A stretch of 64,000 nt of DNA, taken from NCBI RefSeq assembly GCF_900129875.1, contig NZ_FQXC01000001.1, positions 434,001 through 498,000 of the forward strand. The letters are read 5' to 3'. Positions 17,042-26,819 of this stretch are shown in pieces (the first letter of the stretch is position 1; every line of letters begins with the position of its first letter). The position numbers and the translations under genes are program-made. The DNA comes from Marivita hallyeonensis. Its GTDB lineage: Bacteria; Pseudomonadota; Alphaproteobacteria; Rhodobacterales; Rhodobacteraceae. The notes under the pieces were generated by a model. It searched no databases, had not been told where the DNA came from, and worked only from the letters and a program-made list of their open reading frames with translations.

Positions 17042-18379
17042 ATGACAACGACTCGTTTCGCACCTTCGCCCACCGGTTACATCCACGTTGGCAACCTGCG
17101 CACTGCCTTGTTCAACTACCTGATCGCCCGGAAAGCGGGCGGCACGTTCATTTTGCGCATCGACGACACCGACCCCGAACGGTCAAAGGACGAATATGTC
17201 GACGCGATCAAGCAGGACCTGGAATGGCTCGGACTGACGTGGGACCGGGTGGAGCGGCAATCGGAACGGTTGGACCGTTATGCCGAAGCGGCGGACACGC
17301 TGCGCGAGATGGGGCGCTTTTACGAGGCGTTCGAGACGCCGACCGAACTGGATCTTAAGCGCAAGAAGCAGCTGAACATGGGCAAACCGCCGGTCTATGA
17401 CCGCGCCGCATTGGCGTTGTCTGCAGCCGAGAAAGACGCTCTGCGGGCCGAACGTGGCGACGGGGTCTGGCGGTTCAAGCTGGATCAGGAGCGCATCGAA
17501 TGGACCGACGGCATCCTTGGTGACATCTCGATCGACGCGGCAAGCGTCAGTGATCCCGTGCTGATCCGCGCAGATGGGCAGGTGCTCTACACCTTGGCCT
17601 CTGTGGTGGATGACACCGAGATGGGCGTGACACATGTCGTTCGTGGCTCCGACCACGTGACCAACACCGCGACGCAGATCCAGATGATCGAGGCGCTGGG
17701 CGGCACCGTGCCGACATTCGCGCACCACTCTCTCTTGACCGGCCCGCAGGGTGAATCCCTGTCCAAGCGCCTCGGCACTCTTGCGCTGCGTGACCTGCGG
17801 GAGCAGGGCGTTGAACCCGAAGCTTTGTTGAGCCTGATGGCGCGGCTTGGATCCTCACAGCCAGTTGAGCTGCGCATGTCACTGGAAGAGATCGCCGTGG
17901 GATTCGACCTGAGCCAATTCGGCTCGGCCCCTACCAAGTTCGACGTGCAGGACCTTTTCCCGCTCACCGCGCGCAAGCTGCACGCACTCGCATACACCGA
18001 GGTTGCAGACGACCTTGCCGCGCTGGGCGTTCCCGAAGACCAGGCGGAGGCGTTCTGGAACGTGGCGCGCGAAAACGTGACGACGCGAAGCGATATCGCC
18101 GTCTGGTGGAACCTGTGCAAGAACGGTGCAGACCCGCTTGTCGCGCCAGAGGATGCGGAATTCGTTTCCGAAGCGATGTCTTTGCTGCCCGAAGGTCCGC
18201 TCGATGCCGACACATGGTCGACCTGGACATCCGCCGTAAAAGACGCGACTGGCCGTAAGGGTAAGGGTCTGTTCATGCCGCTGCGCAAGGCGATCACCGG
18301 ACAGGAACGCGGTCCGGAGATGGCGGAACTGCTTCCGCTGCTGCAAACGATCCCGGCGCGGAAACTGGCACGGTCCTGA
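17042..18379 (+). CDS. gltX: Glutamyl-tRNA synthetase
   Basis: 445 residues. Class I aminoacyl-tRNA synthetase charging tRNA-Glu. The HIGH-type motif is FAPSPTGYIHVGN (6-18) and the KMSKS-type loop is SLSKRLG (about 239-245). Start at 17042 (MTTTRFAPSP) has GACAGGAGAC upstream; the open frame extends 26 codons further without conservation. The protein is slightly shorter than E. coli GltX. Many alphaproteobacteria have two gltX genes, one of which may also charge tRNA-Gln for later amidation by GatCAB; which one this is cannot be decided here. Divergent from the MBL-fold gene. Confidence 0.95.
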   Translation: MTTTRFAPSPTGYIHVGNLRTALFNYLIARKAGGTFILRIDDTDPERSKDEYVDAIKQDLEWLGLTWDRVERQSERLDRYAEAADTLREMGRFYEAFETPTELDLKRKKQLNMGKPPVYDRAALALSAAEKDALRAERGDGVWRFKLDQERIEWTDGILGDISIDAASVSDPVLIRADGQVLYTLASVVDDTEMGVTHVVRGSDHVTNTATQIQMIEALGGTVPTFAHHSLLTGPQGESLSKRLGTLALRDLREQGVEPEALLSLMARLGSSQPVELRMSLEEIAVGFDLSQFGSAPTKFDVQDLFPLTARKLHALAYTEVADDLAALGVPEDQAEAFWNVARENVTTRSDIAVWWNLCKNGADPLVAPEDAEFVSEAMSLLPEGPLDADTWSTWTSAVKDATGRKGKGLFMPLRKAITGQERGPEMAELLPLLQTIPARKLARS

Positions 18380-18473
18380 TCCGGGTTTCCCGGTCTTGGC
18401 TTTGATCTGCGATTGAATTCGGCGCCTGCGAGGCGCAAGCTCCCAACGACGTGACACAGTCGCCGGAGACCGC

Positions 18474-19427
18474 ATGAAAGCCGTGGTACAAGACAGGTAT
18501 GGCGGGCCGGAGCACCTGAAACTCGCCGATATCGCGGTTCCCGAACCCGATCCCTCGCAGATCAGGGTCAAGGTTCTGGCCTGCGCCGTGAACCTGTCGG
18601 ATTGGGAATACCTTGTGGGTTCGCCCTTCTATGCGCGGCTCATTGGGGGTGTGTTCCGCCCGAAACACGCGGTTCTCGGATCAGATATCGTCGGGGTGGT
18701 CGACAAGCTTGGCGCCAGCGTGAAGGGCTTCGAGCTGGGCCAACGCGTGATGGGGGATGTGGTTTCGGAGCGTCGTGGGTTTGCCGAATACGCCTGCGTT
18801 GCGGCAAACGACATGGTGGTCGTTCCAGACGAGTTGACCGATGAGGTGGCGGCCTGCCTTCCCCAGGCGGGGGGCATTGCCGTCGCCGGTACGGACGGCC
18901 TTCGATCCGGCGACAGGCTCTTGATCAATGGCGCGGGCGGCGGTTCGGGGACGATGGCTCTGCAACTGGCCAAGGCAGCAGGCGCCCATGTCACCTGCGT
19001 CGACAACGCCGGCAAGGTGGAATGGCTGCGGTCCCTCGGCGCTGACGATGTGATGGATTACCGAACGCAGGATTTCTCCGAGACCGGACAGCGTTGGGAC
19101 CGCATCCTCGATATGGTCGCGACACGCGGCCCGGCCCAGATCGCTCAGGCGTTGGTGCCCAAAGGCGTGTATCGGGCCGTCGGCGGTGGCGTCGATGTGC
19201 TCTTGTCATTGCTGATCGGAGGATTGCGATACCGCTTTCAAGGCAAGTCGATTGGCATACTGATGGTCCCGGCAGGTCGCGAACTGACCGCACGCGTTGC
19301 GCGGATGGTTGCGGACGGCACGCTGACACCGCATCTGGAGGCCGTATTGCCGCTCTCCTCCGTACCGGACGCCCTGCGGCGCACCGGGGAGGGAGAGGTA
19401 AGGGGAAAGCTCGTCATCAAACCCTGA
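18474..19427 (+). CDS. Medium-chain dehydrogenase/reductase, quinone oxidoreductase-like
   Basis: 317 residues. MDR fold: GroES-like N-terminal domain (MKAVVQDRYGGPEHLKLADI...) with GSDIVGVV near residue 65, then a Rossmann domain with INGAGGGSGTMALQLAKAAGAHVTCV (nucleotide loop near 147-155). The structural-zinc cysteine cluster and catalytic zinc ligands of true alcohol dehydrogenases are absent, so a zinc-free NADPH:quinone or enoyl reductase is likely. Cytoplasmic. It is convergent with the DUF2254 gene. Substrate unknown. Confidence 0.85.
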   Translation: MKAVVQDRYGGPEHLKLADIAVPEPDPSQIRVKVLACAVNLSDWEYLVGSPFYARLIGGVFRPKHAVLGSDIVGVVDKLGASVKGFELGQRVMGDVVSERRGFAEYACVAANDMVVVPDELTDEVAACLPQAGGIAVAGTDGLRSGDRLLINGAGGGSGTMALQLAKAAGAHVTCVDNAGKVEWLRSLGADDVMDYRTQDFSETGQRWDRILDMVATRGPAQIAQALVPKGVYRAVGGGVDVLLSLLIGGLRYRFQGKSIGILMVPAGRELTARVARMVADGTLTPHLEAVLPLSSVPDALRRTGEGEVRGKLVIKP

Positions 19428-19442
19428 TCTTGCGCAGCATAG

Positions 19443-20690
19443 TCAGGTTTGCTTTGCCTTCTGGCGCAGAGACTCCACTGCGTCCGGATCCTCGATGCGC
19501 CGGTCGATGATACCAAGCGCAGTGTCCCTGAGTTTTTCAGCGCCCTTCGCCATGTCCGACCATTCGCTTCTGCTCAGTCGGTTCGCGGCCTTGAGCATCT
19601 GTGCCATGACATCAAACCGATCCCCGCCATCCTGCATCAAGGCGGCAAATCCGTCCTGAAGCAAATCGTCGGCGGAGACCGTGCCGATGATAACGTTTTC
19701 GTATTTCGTTTCGATGTCGCGGTCGTTTGTCGCCATCTGCTGGCTGACTTCCCACAGAATGCGCTCCATTCTGTGGATGACGTCGATTGCTGTGCCGGGG
19801 TCGTTCACGCCGGGCGACAATGCGCGGGACGCAACTTCGGACAGTATAACCATGCCGAAGCGGGCGTCTTGTTCGACCGTCCGCTTGTCGCCAAGCGTGA
19901 AGTTTTCCAGAAGCGCATCCGGTTCTTCAAAGCCGGACACATAGCCAATCGCGGCCCCCTTGAGCACCCAGCTTCCGGGAGGTGCGGTGACCCATAAGGT
20001 CGCTTCTTCTTTACCGAGTTGGGTATTCAGTTCGGCAAGGCTGATGAACTGCACATAGCCGGACACCGGCGCGCAGAGCGTCGCTGCGTCGTCCGGAACG
20101 CGCGGGGCGTTGTTTGCATTTCGCGCACCCAAGTTTGGCGTTTTCGCCAATCGACGCAACGGTGGCGCAGCGGCGGCTTCGACCAAGGCCAGTGTATGGT
20201 CAAGGCTGCCAAGCTGGCTGAGATGCGCGATCCACCTCAGTATGGCGATGATGATGAGGAAGATGCAGACCAGCGTCATCGCGAACACGATGACGGCGGC
20301 GGAGTCGCCGTAGAACCCCGCGCGGAACATGACGATCGCACCCAGCGAAAACAGGAATGCACCGACAAAGACCGACATGACGTTCAGTGTCGTCATGTCC
20401 TGCATCAGAATACGGTACGCGCGCGGCGTGGCCTGTCCGGCGGCAGAGCGGAATGCCGACACCATGATGCCCAGTGAGAACGTCGTCACGGCAAGCATGG
20501 ACGACGCCAGAATATTCAGAATGGGCAACACGGCATCGCGGGAAAACCGGTCGCTCAGGCCTTCGGGTATGAAACGGTCGAGCAGTGGCGCGATCATGGC
20601 GATGATGAGTGCAGCCGCGCCAAAGGCAGAAATGCGAATGCCGGGGCGACGCCAGAGCCGCGACAGGATCAACCATATCCGCGCCCGCAT
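19443..20690 (-). CDS. DUF2254 family membrane protein
   Basis: 415 residues. Four hydrophobic segments in the first 170 residues (about 18-38, 57-80, 104-124, 132-155), then a large soluble domain with TLCAPVSGYVQFIS, RTVEQDARFGMVILSEVASRALSPGVNDPGTA, all typical of DUF2254, an inner-membrane family of unknown function. The start ATG at 20690 overlaps the stop of the upstream gene by one base (TGATG), so translation is probably coupled. Confidence 0.88.
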   Translation of the reverse strand: MRARIWLILSRLWRRPGIRISAFGAAALIIAMIAPLLDRFIPEGLSDRFSRDAVLPILNILASSMLAVTTFSLGIMVSAFRSAAGQATPRAYRILMQDMTTLNVMSVFVGAFLFSLGAIVMFRAGFYGDSAAVIVFAMTLVCIFLIIIAILRWIAHLSQLGSLDHTLALVEAAAAPPLRRLAKTPNLGARNANNAPRVPDDAATLCAPVSGYVQFISLAELNTQLGKEEATLWVTAPPGSWVLKGAAIGYVSGFEEPDALLENFTLGDKRTVEQDARFGMVILSEVASRALSPGVNDPGTAIDVIHRMERILWEVSQQMATNDRDIETKYENVIIGTVSADDLLQDGFAALMQDGGDRFDVMAQMLKAANRLSRSEWSDMAKGAEKLRDTALGIIDRRIEDPDAVESLRQKAKQT

Positions 20691-21265
20691 CAGGCCATGA
20701 CCCTGGCGCGGACGGTGACCAGCATGTCGTCGACGAAGGTCCGTTCTACCTGTGTCAGCCGTTGCGCGCGCGGATAGATCGGGGCTTCGCGATCGTCCTT
20801 AACCGGTGTCGACCACCCTTCGGTCGTGGTGATGAACCGCATCGCGCCGTCCTCGCCGAATTCTCTCAAATAGCCCTGCAAAACAGCATCGATATAGCTC
20901 AGCAGGATGGGATGCTCTTCATCTGGAGGGGCCGCGTTTGACGGCGGAATTGCGTAGATCGAGATGTCCCGCACAGCGGTTGCGGTGTGGGTCACGGCTT
21001 CGGTCACGGGGACACGGTCATAAGCGTATTCGCGTGCATCCAGCGCCTGCCAATCATCGTTCGGCACGGGCGCAATCACTCCGTCGATCTGCGCATCCGG
21101 GTCAGGGACAACAGACAGAAACGCGGCGGGTCGGATTGGTGCGCGGTGCCAGACCCGCCGCCAACCCGTAATGTGGCTCAGATGGATCGGGGTGAAGTCG
21201 TGTGTGTTGCGATTCACCAAGGAACCGTAACCAAAAAAGTGAGGATGTTGATCCAAGATAGGCAC
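20690..21265 (-). CDS. Gamma-glutamylcyclotransferase-like (GGCT/AIG2) protein
   Basis: 191 residues from GTG 21265. The motif FFGYGSLVN near the N-terminus and the GWRRVW strand fit the GGCT/AIG2 fold, whose enzymes act on gamma-glutamyl peptides; the acidic residue in DAREYAYDRV fits the general-acid position. The frame stays open to a TTG at 21289 but that codon lies inside an FNR-type box, so a GTG or TTG at 21265/21256 is preferred. The gene is translationally coupled to the DUF2254 gene and divergent from an Rrf2 regulator. Actual substrate unknown. Confidence 0.75.
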   Translation of the reverse strand: MPILDQHPHFFGYGSLVNRNTHDFTPIHLSHITGWRRVWHRAPIRPAAFLSVVPDPDAQIDGVIAPVPNDDWQALDAREYAYDRVPVTEAVTHTATAVRDISIYAIPPSNAAPPDEEHPILLSYIDAVLQGYLREFGEDGAMRFITTTEGWSTPVKDDREAPIYPRAQRLTQVERTFVDDMLVTVRARVMA

Positions 21266-21275
21266 TCGCGTCGGG

Positions 21276-21289
21276 TTGATGTATATCAA
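21276..21289. promoter_or_regulatory. FNR/FnrL-type binding site
   Basis: TTGATGTATATCAA is an exact match to the FNR/CRP-family anaerobic consensus TTGAT-N4-ATCAA. It lies in the divergent region between the GGCT-like gene (start 21265) and the Rrf2 gene (start 21346). Centre at 21282.5 would place an FNR-activated transcript start near 21324 for the Rrf2 gene, 22 bases before its start codon. Confidence 0.65.
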
Positions 21290-21345
21290 AGACAGCTTTG
21301 CACGAAGCGTTAGCCTTGGCTATCCGATCAGAGAGGGTATTCATC

Positions 21346-21819
21346 TTGCGAGTTACCAAACGGACCAATATCGCGATGCGTGTCCTGATGTTCTGCGGAG
21401 CGAATACCGGCAGACTGGTCACGAAGGCGGAAATCGCGGAGCGCTGCAATGCCTCCGAAAACCACTTGGCTCAGGTCATCAATCAACTCGCTCAGCTTGG
21501 GTTTCTGCACACGCAACGTGGCCGGAACGGTGGGCTGTCGCTTGGTCGGCCGGCCGAAGACATCAAGATCGGCGACGTGTTTCGTGTGCTTGAGGCACCC
21601 GTGCCGCTGGCCGAATGCTTCGCCGACGTGGACAACACGTGCCCGCTGACCGAAGCCTGTCGTCTGCGCACCGCTTTAACGGACGCAGTTGAGGCATTCT
21701 ACAGATCGCTCGATCCGATCACGCTGGACGCTCTGATCTGCAAGAATCACGACCTTCTCAAGATTCTCAATCCCGACGCCTGTGCGATCCGGGACGATGC
21801 GCTTGCTTTGGGCACTTGA
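21346..21819 (+). CDS. Rrf2-family transcriptional regulator, NsrR-like
   Basis: 157 residues from TTG 21346, preceded by GAGAGGG at 8-9 bases; the N-terminus MRVTKRTNIAMRVLMFC matches NsrR/Rrf2 proteins, and the frame further upstream is not conserved. Winged HTH in residues 1-80 (ASENHLAQVINQLAQLGFL recognition helix; GRNGGLSL wing). Three cysteines C91, C99 and C105 (CPLTEACRL) lie where NsrR binds its Fe-S cluster (C91/C96/C102 in E. coli), so it should sense NO or iron/redox state; the C91-C99 spacing is three residues longer than in E. coli. A consensus FNR box lies upstream. Located immediately before the gcv riboswitch, but there is no evidence that it controls gcv. Confidence 0.85.
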   Translation: MRVTKRTNIAMRVLMFCGANTGRLVTKAEIAERCNASENHLAQVINQLAQLGFLHTQRGRNGGLSLGRPAEDIKIGDVFRVLEAPVPLAECFADVDNTCPLTEACRLRTALTDAVEAFYRSLDPITLDALICKNHDLLKILNPDACAIRDDALALGT

Positions 21820-21844
21820 GCCGATTTCGAATTCAGTCTAACTC
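21816..21844 (+). promoter_or_regulatory. Candidate promoter of the gcvTHP operon
   Basis: TTGAGC, a 17-base spacer, then TAACTC (21839-21844). Predicted start near 21851 coincides with the first bases of the glycine riboswitch, which supports the call. The -35 overlaps the stop codon of the Rrf2 gene. Confidence 0.45.
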
Positions 21845-21854
21845 TTGACTCATC

Positions 21855-22010
21855 TGCGATGGGAGAACCGGTTCGACCGGTGCCGAAGGAGCAACCGCCC
21901 CCGGAAACTCTCAGGCCGAAGGACCGTCGTGGACATAAACTCTGGAGAGATTCCGGGCTTGCCCGGAGCGCCGAAGGGATAACGATCTCAGGCGAAAGGA
22001 CAGAGGGGGC
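21855..22010 (+). promoter_or_regulatory. Tandem glycine riboswitch
   Basis: Two glycine aptamers in series. The first (about 21856-21934) has GGGAGAACCGG, GCCGAAGGAGCAA and AACTCTCAGGCCGAAGGAC; the second (about 21938-22009) has TCTGGAGAGA, GCGCCGAAGGGATAACG and ATCTCAGGCGAAAGGACAGAGGGGG. These are the conserved gcvT-element cores; the short linker between them is the usual tandem arrangement. Binding of glycine normally turns on the downstream cleavage genes. It lies about 85 bases before the gcvT start. Confidence 0.97.
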
Positions 22011-22095
22011 ATAGGACGATCGCGCGCTTGCGTGGGTTGGAATATGCCGGATGGATGCCACAAACATGGTCCGGCCCGTTGAGAAGGGACTTCGC

Positions 22096-23220
22096 GTGAG
22101 CGATCTGAACCGGACGCCTTTGCACGACCTGCACCTGTCGCTAGGTGCCAAGATGGTGCCGTTCGCCGGGTACGAGATGCCGGTTCAATACAGCCTTGGC
22201 GTCATGAAAGAGCACCTGCATTGCCGTGCCGCTGCAGGGCTGTTCGATGTCAGCCACATGGGACAGGTGATCCTGCGTGCCTCTGATCCGGAGACCGCCC
22301 AACGAGCGCTCGAGCGGCTGATCCCGCAAGACGTGCTGGGGTTGGAGGAGGGACGTCAACGCTACGGCTTCTTCACCAATGACGCGGGCGGTATCGAAGA
22401 CGACCTCATGTTCGCCAACCGCGGAGACCACCTGTTTCTGGTCGTGAACGCCGCCTGCAAAGAGGCTGACGTCGCGCGCATGCGGGCGGCGCTGGAGCCG
22501 GATGTGACCGTCAAGCTTTTGGAAAACCGGGCGTTGCTGGCGTTGCAGGGGCCCAAGGCGGAGGCGGTCTTGGCGGAGCATCACCCTATGGTGGCAAAGA
22601 TGCGTTTCATGGACGTGGCAACCGTGCCGCTTGCGGGGACGGAATGCTGGGTGTCGCGCTCTGGTTACACGGGCGAAGACGGATATGAGATATCCGTCCC
22701 GGTGGCGGCCGCCACCGACCTGGCGCGGGCCCTTCTGTCACACGCGGATGTCGAACCCATCGGATTGGGCGCGCGCGATTCTCTTCGGCTCGAAGCGGGG
22801 CTTTGCCTTTACGGACACGATATCACGACCGAGACGTCTCCGGTCGAAGCCGGTTTGACCTGGGCCATCCAGAAAGCGCGCCGCACGGACGGAATGCGCT
22901 CAGGTGGGTTCCCCGGTGCCGACCGTGTTTTACGTGAGATGATCGACGGTACAGAGCAACGCCGGGTCGGATTACTGCCCGAGGGCCGCGCACCGATGCG
23001 CGAGGGCACGCAGATTTATGTCGATGAAACCGCGCCAGCGCCTGTCGGGACGGTGACCTCTGGCGGCTTTGGACCAAGTGTCAGTGCGCCGGTGGCCATG
23101 GGATATTTGCAAACAGAGTATTCCGCAGAAGGTACAACGCTTTATGGTGATGTACGTGGCAAGCGTTTGCCCGTTCGCGTGGCGAAGTTGCCCTTCGTCG
23201 CGCCCGGTTTCAAAAGATAG
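22096..23220 (+). CDS. gcvT: Glycine cleavage system T protein (aminomethyltransferase)
   Basis: 374 residues from GTG 22096, with GAGAAGGGAC 6-8 bases upstream; an ATG at 22066 in frame would add 10 residues. T protein transfers the methylene group from lipoyl-GcvH to tetrahydrofolate and releases ammonia. Blocks: FAGYEMPVQY, FDVSHMGQV (near 51-59), SGYTGEDGYEI and GARDSLRLEAGLCLYGHD. Slightly over-normal length for GcvT. First gene of a riboswitch-controlled operon gcvT-gcvH-gcvP. Confidence 0.95.
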   Translation: MSDLNRTPLHDLHLSLGAKMVPFAGYEMPVQYSLGVMKEHLHCRAAAGLFDVSHMGQVILRASDPETAQRALERLIPQDVLGLEEGRQRYGFFTNDAGGIEDDLMFANRGDHLFLVVNAACKEADVARMRAALEPDVTVKLLENRALLALQGPKAEAVLAEHHPMVAKMRFMDVATVPLAGTECWVSRSGYTGEDGYEISVPVAAATDLARALLSHADVEPIGLGARDSLRLEAGLCLYGHDITTETSPVEAGLTWAIQKARRTDGMRSGGFPGADRVLREMIDGTEQRRVGLLPEGRAPMREGTQIYVDETAPAPVGTVTSGGFGPSVSAPVAMGYLQTEYSAEGTTLYGDVRGKRLPVRVAKLPFVAPGFKR

Positions 23221-23238
23221 TCAGACCAAGAGGGATAT

Positions 23239-23598
23239 ATGAAATTCACCGAAGAACACGAGTGGTTGCGCGTTGAGGGCGATGAGGTCGTCGTGGGAAT
23301 CACCGCGCATGCGGCAGAGCAGCTGGGAGACGTGGTCTTTGTCGAACTGCCAGATGAGGGCGCGACCGTCAGCAAGGATGACGAGATCGTCGTGATCGAG
23401 TCGGTCAAGGCCGCGTCCGACATTCTCGCGCCGCTCGACGGTGAAATCACCGAAGTGAACGAGGCCATTGTCGAAGAACCGGGCAAGGTGAACGACGATC
23501 CGGAAGGCGAGGCGTGGTTCTTCAAAATGAAGATCGAGGACATGTCGGCGCTGGACGATCTGATGGACGAGGCGGCCTACAAGGCGTTCATCGGCTAG
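23239..23598 (+). CDS. gcvH: Glycine cleavage system H protein
   Basis: 119 residues, acidic. Carries the aminomethyl group between P, T and L proteins on lipoate attached to Lys57 in [12 protein letters not shown]-terminus [16 protein letters not shown] is typical. AGAGGGAT ribosome-binding site. 18 bases after gcvT, so same transcript. The dihydrolipoyl dehydrogenase (L protein) gene is not in the operon, as usual. Confidence 0.97.
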   Translation: MKFTEEHEWLRVEGDEVVVGITAHAAEQLGDVVFVELPDEGATVSKDDEIVVIESVKAASDILAPLDGEITEVNEAIVEEPGKVNDDPEGEAWFFKMKIEDMSALDDLMDEAAYKAFIG

Positions 23599-23712
23599 TT
23601 TTGCCGCCCAACGCACCACGGGCGGATCGAGTACGGTGAGCGGTGTGTCGGCATATTTGGAAAAAGAAGAAGCAGGGGACGGTGCGCCGTGCCCACAGTC
23701 TGGAGAGTTCTC

Positions 23713-26556
23713 ATGGGTTACGACGCCATCGACTATCTGCCTTACGACTTCGCCAACCGGCGCCACATTGGCCCGTCTCCGGCGGAAATGGCCGAGATGC
23801 TGGCGACGCTCGGCGTGTCGAAGCTGGACGACCTGATCGACGAGACGGTGCCGGAGGCAATTCGGCAAGCCGTGCCGCTCGATTTCGGCAAAGCCATGTC
23901 GGAACGTGAGTTGCTCTATCACATGCGGCAGGTGGCGTCGCAGAACACGGTTCTGACTTCGCTGATCGGCATGGGGTATCACGGCACGGTCACGCCGCCC
24001 GCGATCCAGCGCAACATCTTCGAGAACCCGGCCTGGTACACCGCCTACACGCCCTACCAGCCCGAGATCTCGCAGGGTCGCCTTGAAGCGCTTCTCAATT
24101 ACCAGACGATGATCAGCGATCTGACCGGACTTGAGATCGCCAACGCCTCTTTGCTGGACGAAGCGACCGCCTGTGCCGAGGCGATGACCATGGCGCAGCG
24201 GGTCGCGAAGTCGAAGGCGACGGCGTTCTTCGTCGATGAGAACTGCCATCCGCAGAACATCTCGGTCATGAAGACCCGTGCCGCGCCCCTGGGGATCGAG
24301 GTCATCGTGGGCGACGTGGATGACATGGACCCGGACGCGGTGTTTGGCGCGATCTTTCAGTACCCCGGCACCTACGGCCATTTGCGCGACTTTACCGATG
24401 ACATCGCGCGGCTGCATGCGGCCAAGGCGATTGCGATCATGTCCGCCGATCCGATGGCGTTGTGCCTGCTCAAGGAACCGGGTGCGATGGGCGCGGATAT
24501 CGCGGTTGGGTCGACTCAGCGGTTTGGCGTGCCATTGGGCTATGGTGGTCCGCATGCCGCGTATATGGCGACGAAGGACGACTATAAACGCGCCATGCCC
24601 GGGCGCATCGTCGGCATTTCCATCGACAGCCACGGCAACAAGGCCTACCGGTTGTCGCTTCAGACCCGCGAGCAACATATCCGGCGCGAAAAGGCGACGT
24701 CGAATGTCTGTACCGCGCAAGCGCTTCTGGCGGTGATGGCGGGGTTCTATGCAGTGTTTCACGGACCCAAGGGTCTGCGCGCGATTGCGCAGCGCATTCA
24801 TCGCAAGACCGTGCGATTGGCCAAGGGGTTGGAGGCGGCGGGCTTCAAGGTCGAGCCCGACGCGTATTTCGACACCATCACGGTGGATGTGGGTTTGTTG
24901 CAGCGGGGTGTGTTGCAGGCCGCCGTGCGCGAAGGGTTGAATCTGCGCCCTGTCGGCAGCACGAAGGTCGGGATCACGCTGGACGAGAAATCGCGCCCGG
25001 CCACGATCGAGGCGGTATGGCGCGCGTTTGGCCTGGTGAAACAGGATGACGATCTGACGCCGGAGTACCGGCTACCGGATGCGCTTGTGCGCAAGTCCGG
25101 CTATTTGCAGCACGACGTGTTCCACATGAACCGGGCCGAGACCGAGATGATGCGCTATATGCGCCGTCTTGCCGACCGCGATCTCGCGCTGGACCGCGCG
25201 ATGATCCCGCTCGGGTCGTGCACCATGAAGCTCAACTCTGCCGCTGAAATGATGCCGGTGAGTTGGCGTGAATTTGCGGATATCCATCCCTACGTGCCCG
25301 ACGATCAGGTGCGCGGCTATCACGATCTCATTGCGGATCTGAACGCGAAACTCTGCACCATCACCGGCTACGACGCGATCTCCATGCAGCCGAATTCCGG
25401 CGCTCAGGGTGAGTATGCGGGGCTTTTGTCTATCGCCGGATACCACCGGGCAAACGAGCAGGGGCATCGCAACATCTGCCTGATCCCGGTCAATGCACAT
25501 GGGACAAACCCGGCGTCGGCGCAGATGGTCGGGTGGAAAGTGGTTGCGGTGAAATGCGACACCAACGGCTCCATCGACCTCGACGATTTCCGCGCCAAGG
25601 CCGAGCAGCATTCAGAGAACCTTGCCGGGACGATGATCACCTATCCCTCGACCCACGGTGTGTTCGAAACCGAGGTGAAAGAGGTTTGCGCGATCACGCA
25701 CCAGCATGGCGGCCAGGTCTATATCGATGGTGCGAACATGAACGCGATGGTGGGCCTGTCCCGCCCCGGCGATTTGGGCGGTGATGTAAGCCACCTGAAC
25801 CTTCACAAGACGTTTTGCATTCCGCACGGCGGTGGCGGGCCGGGCATGGGGCCGATTGGCGTCAAGGCGCATCTTATCCCGCATCTGCCGGGTCACCCGC
25901 TGGACGGCGAAGGCGCGGTGAGCGCGGCACCCTTCGGGTCGCCGTCTTTGTTGCCGATCTCCTGGGCGTATTGTCTGATGATGGGCGGTGAAGGGCTGAC
26001 GCAGGCGACGCGTGTGGCCATTCTCAACGCGAACTACATCGCAACACGACTGACCGGGGCCTATGACGTGCTCTATCGCGGTCACAAGGGTCGCGTGGCG
26101 CACGAATGCATCCTCGACGTGCGCCCGTTTGAGAAATCGGCAGGTGTCACGGTGGAGGATATTGCCAAGCGCCTGATGGATGCGGGGTTCCACGCGCCAA
26201 CGATGAGTTGGCCGGTCGCGGGCACGCTGATGGTGGAACCCACCGAGTCCGAGACCAAGGCCGAACTTGATCGCTTCTGCGACGCGATGCTGGCGATCCG
26301 CGAAGAAATCCGGGCGATTGAGGCGGGCGACATGGATCGCGACGTCAATCCGCTCAAGCTCGCACCGCACACGATGGAAGACCTCGTGAAAGAATGGGAT
26401 CGTCCCTATAGCCGCGAGCAAGGCTGTTTCCCTCCGGGGGCTTTCCGCGTCGATAAATACTGGCCGCCGGTCAATCGGGTCGACAATGCCTATGGCGACC
26501 GTCACCTTGTTTGCACATGTCCGCCGATGGAAGATTATCAGGAAGCAGCGGAGTAG
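23713..26556 (+). CDS. gcvP: Glycine dehydrogenase (decarboxylating), P protein
   Basis: 947 residues, single-chain P protein. PLP-dependent decarboxylation of glycine with transfer of the aminomethyl group to GcvH. Two homologous halves; PLP lysine Lys699 in [23 protein letters not shown]-terminal block [20 protein letters not shown]. The start at 23713 (MGYDAIDYL) has GGAGAG 5 bases upstream; a GTG at 23689 would add eight residues. The 114-base gap after gcvH holds no gene. A hairpin at 26566-26594 follows the stop. Confidence 0.97.
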   Translation: MGYDAIDYLPYDFANRRHIGPSPAEMAEMLATLGVSKLDDLIDETVPEAIRQAVPLDFGKAMSERELLYHMRQVASQNTVLTSLIGMGYHGTVTPPAIQRNIFENPAWYTAYTPYQPEISQGRLEALLNYQTMISDLTGLEIANASLLDEATACAEAMTMAQRVAKSKATAFFVDENCHPQNISVMKTRAAPLGIEVIVGDVDDMDPDAVFGAIFQYPGTYGHLRDFTDDIARLHAAKAIAIMSADPMALCLLKEPGAMGADIAVGSTQRFGVPLGYGGPHAAYMATKDDYKRAMPGRIVGISIDSHGNKAYRLSLQTREQHIRREKATSNVCTAQALLAVMAGFYAVFHGPKGLRAIAQRIHRKTVRLAKGLEAAGFKVEPDAYFDTITVDVGLLQRGVLQAAVREGLNLRPVGSTKVGITLDEKSRPATIEAVWRAFGLVKQDDDLTPEYRLPDALVRKSGYLQHDVFHMNRAETEMMRYMRRLADRDLALDRAMIPLGSCTMKLNSAAEMMPVSWREFADIHPYVPDDQVRGYHDLIADLNAKLCTITGYDAISMQPNSGAQGEYAGLLSIAGYHRANEQGHRNICLIPVNAHGTNPASAQMVGWKVVAVKCDTNGSIDLDDFRAKAEQHSENLAGTMITYPSTHGVFETEVKEVCAITHQHGGQVYIDGANMNAMVGLSRPGDLGGDVSHLNLHKTFCIPHGGGGPGMGPIGVKAHLIPHLPGHPLDGEGAVSAAPFGSPSLLPISWAYCLMMGGEGLTQATRVAILNANYIATRLTGAYDVLYRGHKGRVAHECILDVRPFEKSAGVTVEDIAKRLMDAGFHAPTMSWPVAGTLMVEPTESETKAELDRFCDAMLAIREEIRAIEAGDMDRDVNPLKLAPHTMEDLVKEWDRPYSREQGCFPPGAFRVDKYWPPVNRVDNAYGDRHLVCTCPPMEDYQEAAE

Positions 26557-26565
26557 GACCTGAAC

Positions 26566-26594
26566 GGCGCACGCGCTTAAAAAGAACGTGCGCC
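26566..26594 (+). terminator. Hairpin after gcvP
   Basis: Inverted repeat GGCGCACG/CGTGCGCC with a 13-base loop containing TTAAAAAGAA, 10 bases after the gcvP stop. No T-run follows, so termination efficiency is uncertain. Confidence 0.4.
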
Positions 26595-26636
26595 AAAACC
26601 TGTGCAACCATTTTCGCGGCGCTACGTTGCCTCGGT

Positions 26637-26819
26637 ATGGAAAACATATTTCAATCACTCACAAAGCTGGTCACAGGATCGTCCTCGGACCCTGTCGCTC
26701 AAGAGCAGAACGTGCTGCCCATCAAGACGGTCACTGACTATCGCGGGAAGCTCGCTCTTAAACGTGATCGGTCTCAGCATCGTCGCTATACGGTGCATTA
26801 CGAGGACCTTCAGAATTGA
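26637..26819 (+). CDS. Small hypothetical protein, 60 aa
   Basis: Frame from ATG 26637 to TGA 26817-26819. Sequence starts MENIFQSLTKLVTG and ends RYTVHYEDLQN; hydrophilic, basic, no signal. Not recognised. Its stop overlaps a TTG start of the next gene (TTGA), which suggests translational coupling and supports that it is real. No strong ribosome-binding site is visible upstream. Confidence 0.45.
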   Translation: MENIFQSLTKLVTGSSSDPVAQEQNVLPIKTVTDYRGKLALKRDRSQHRRYTVHYEDLQN

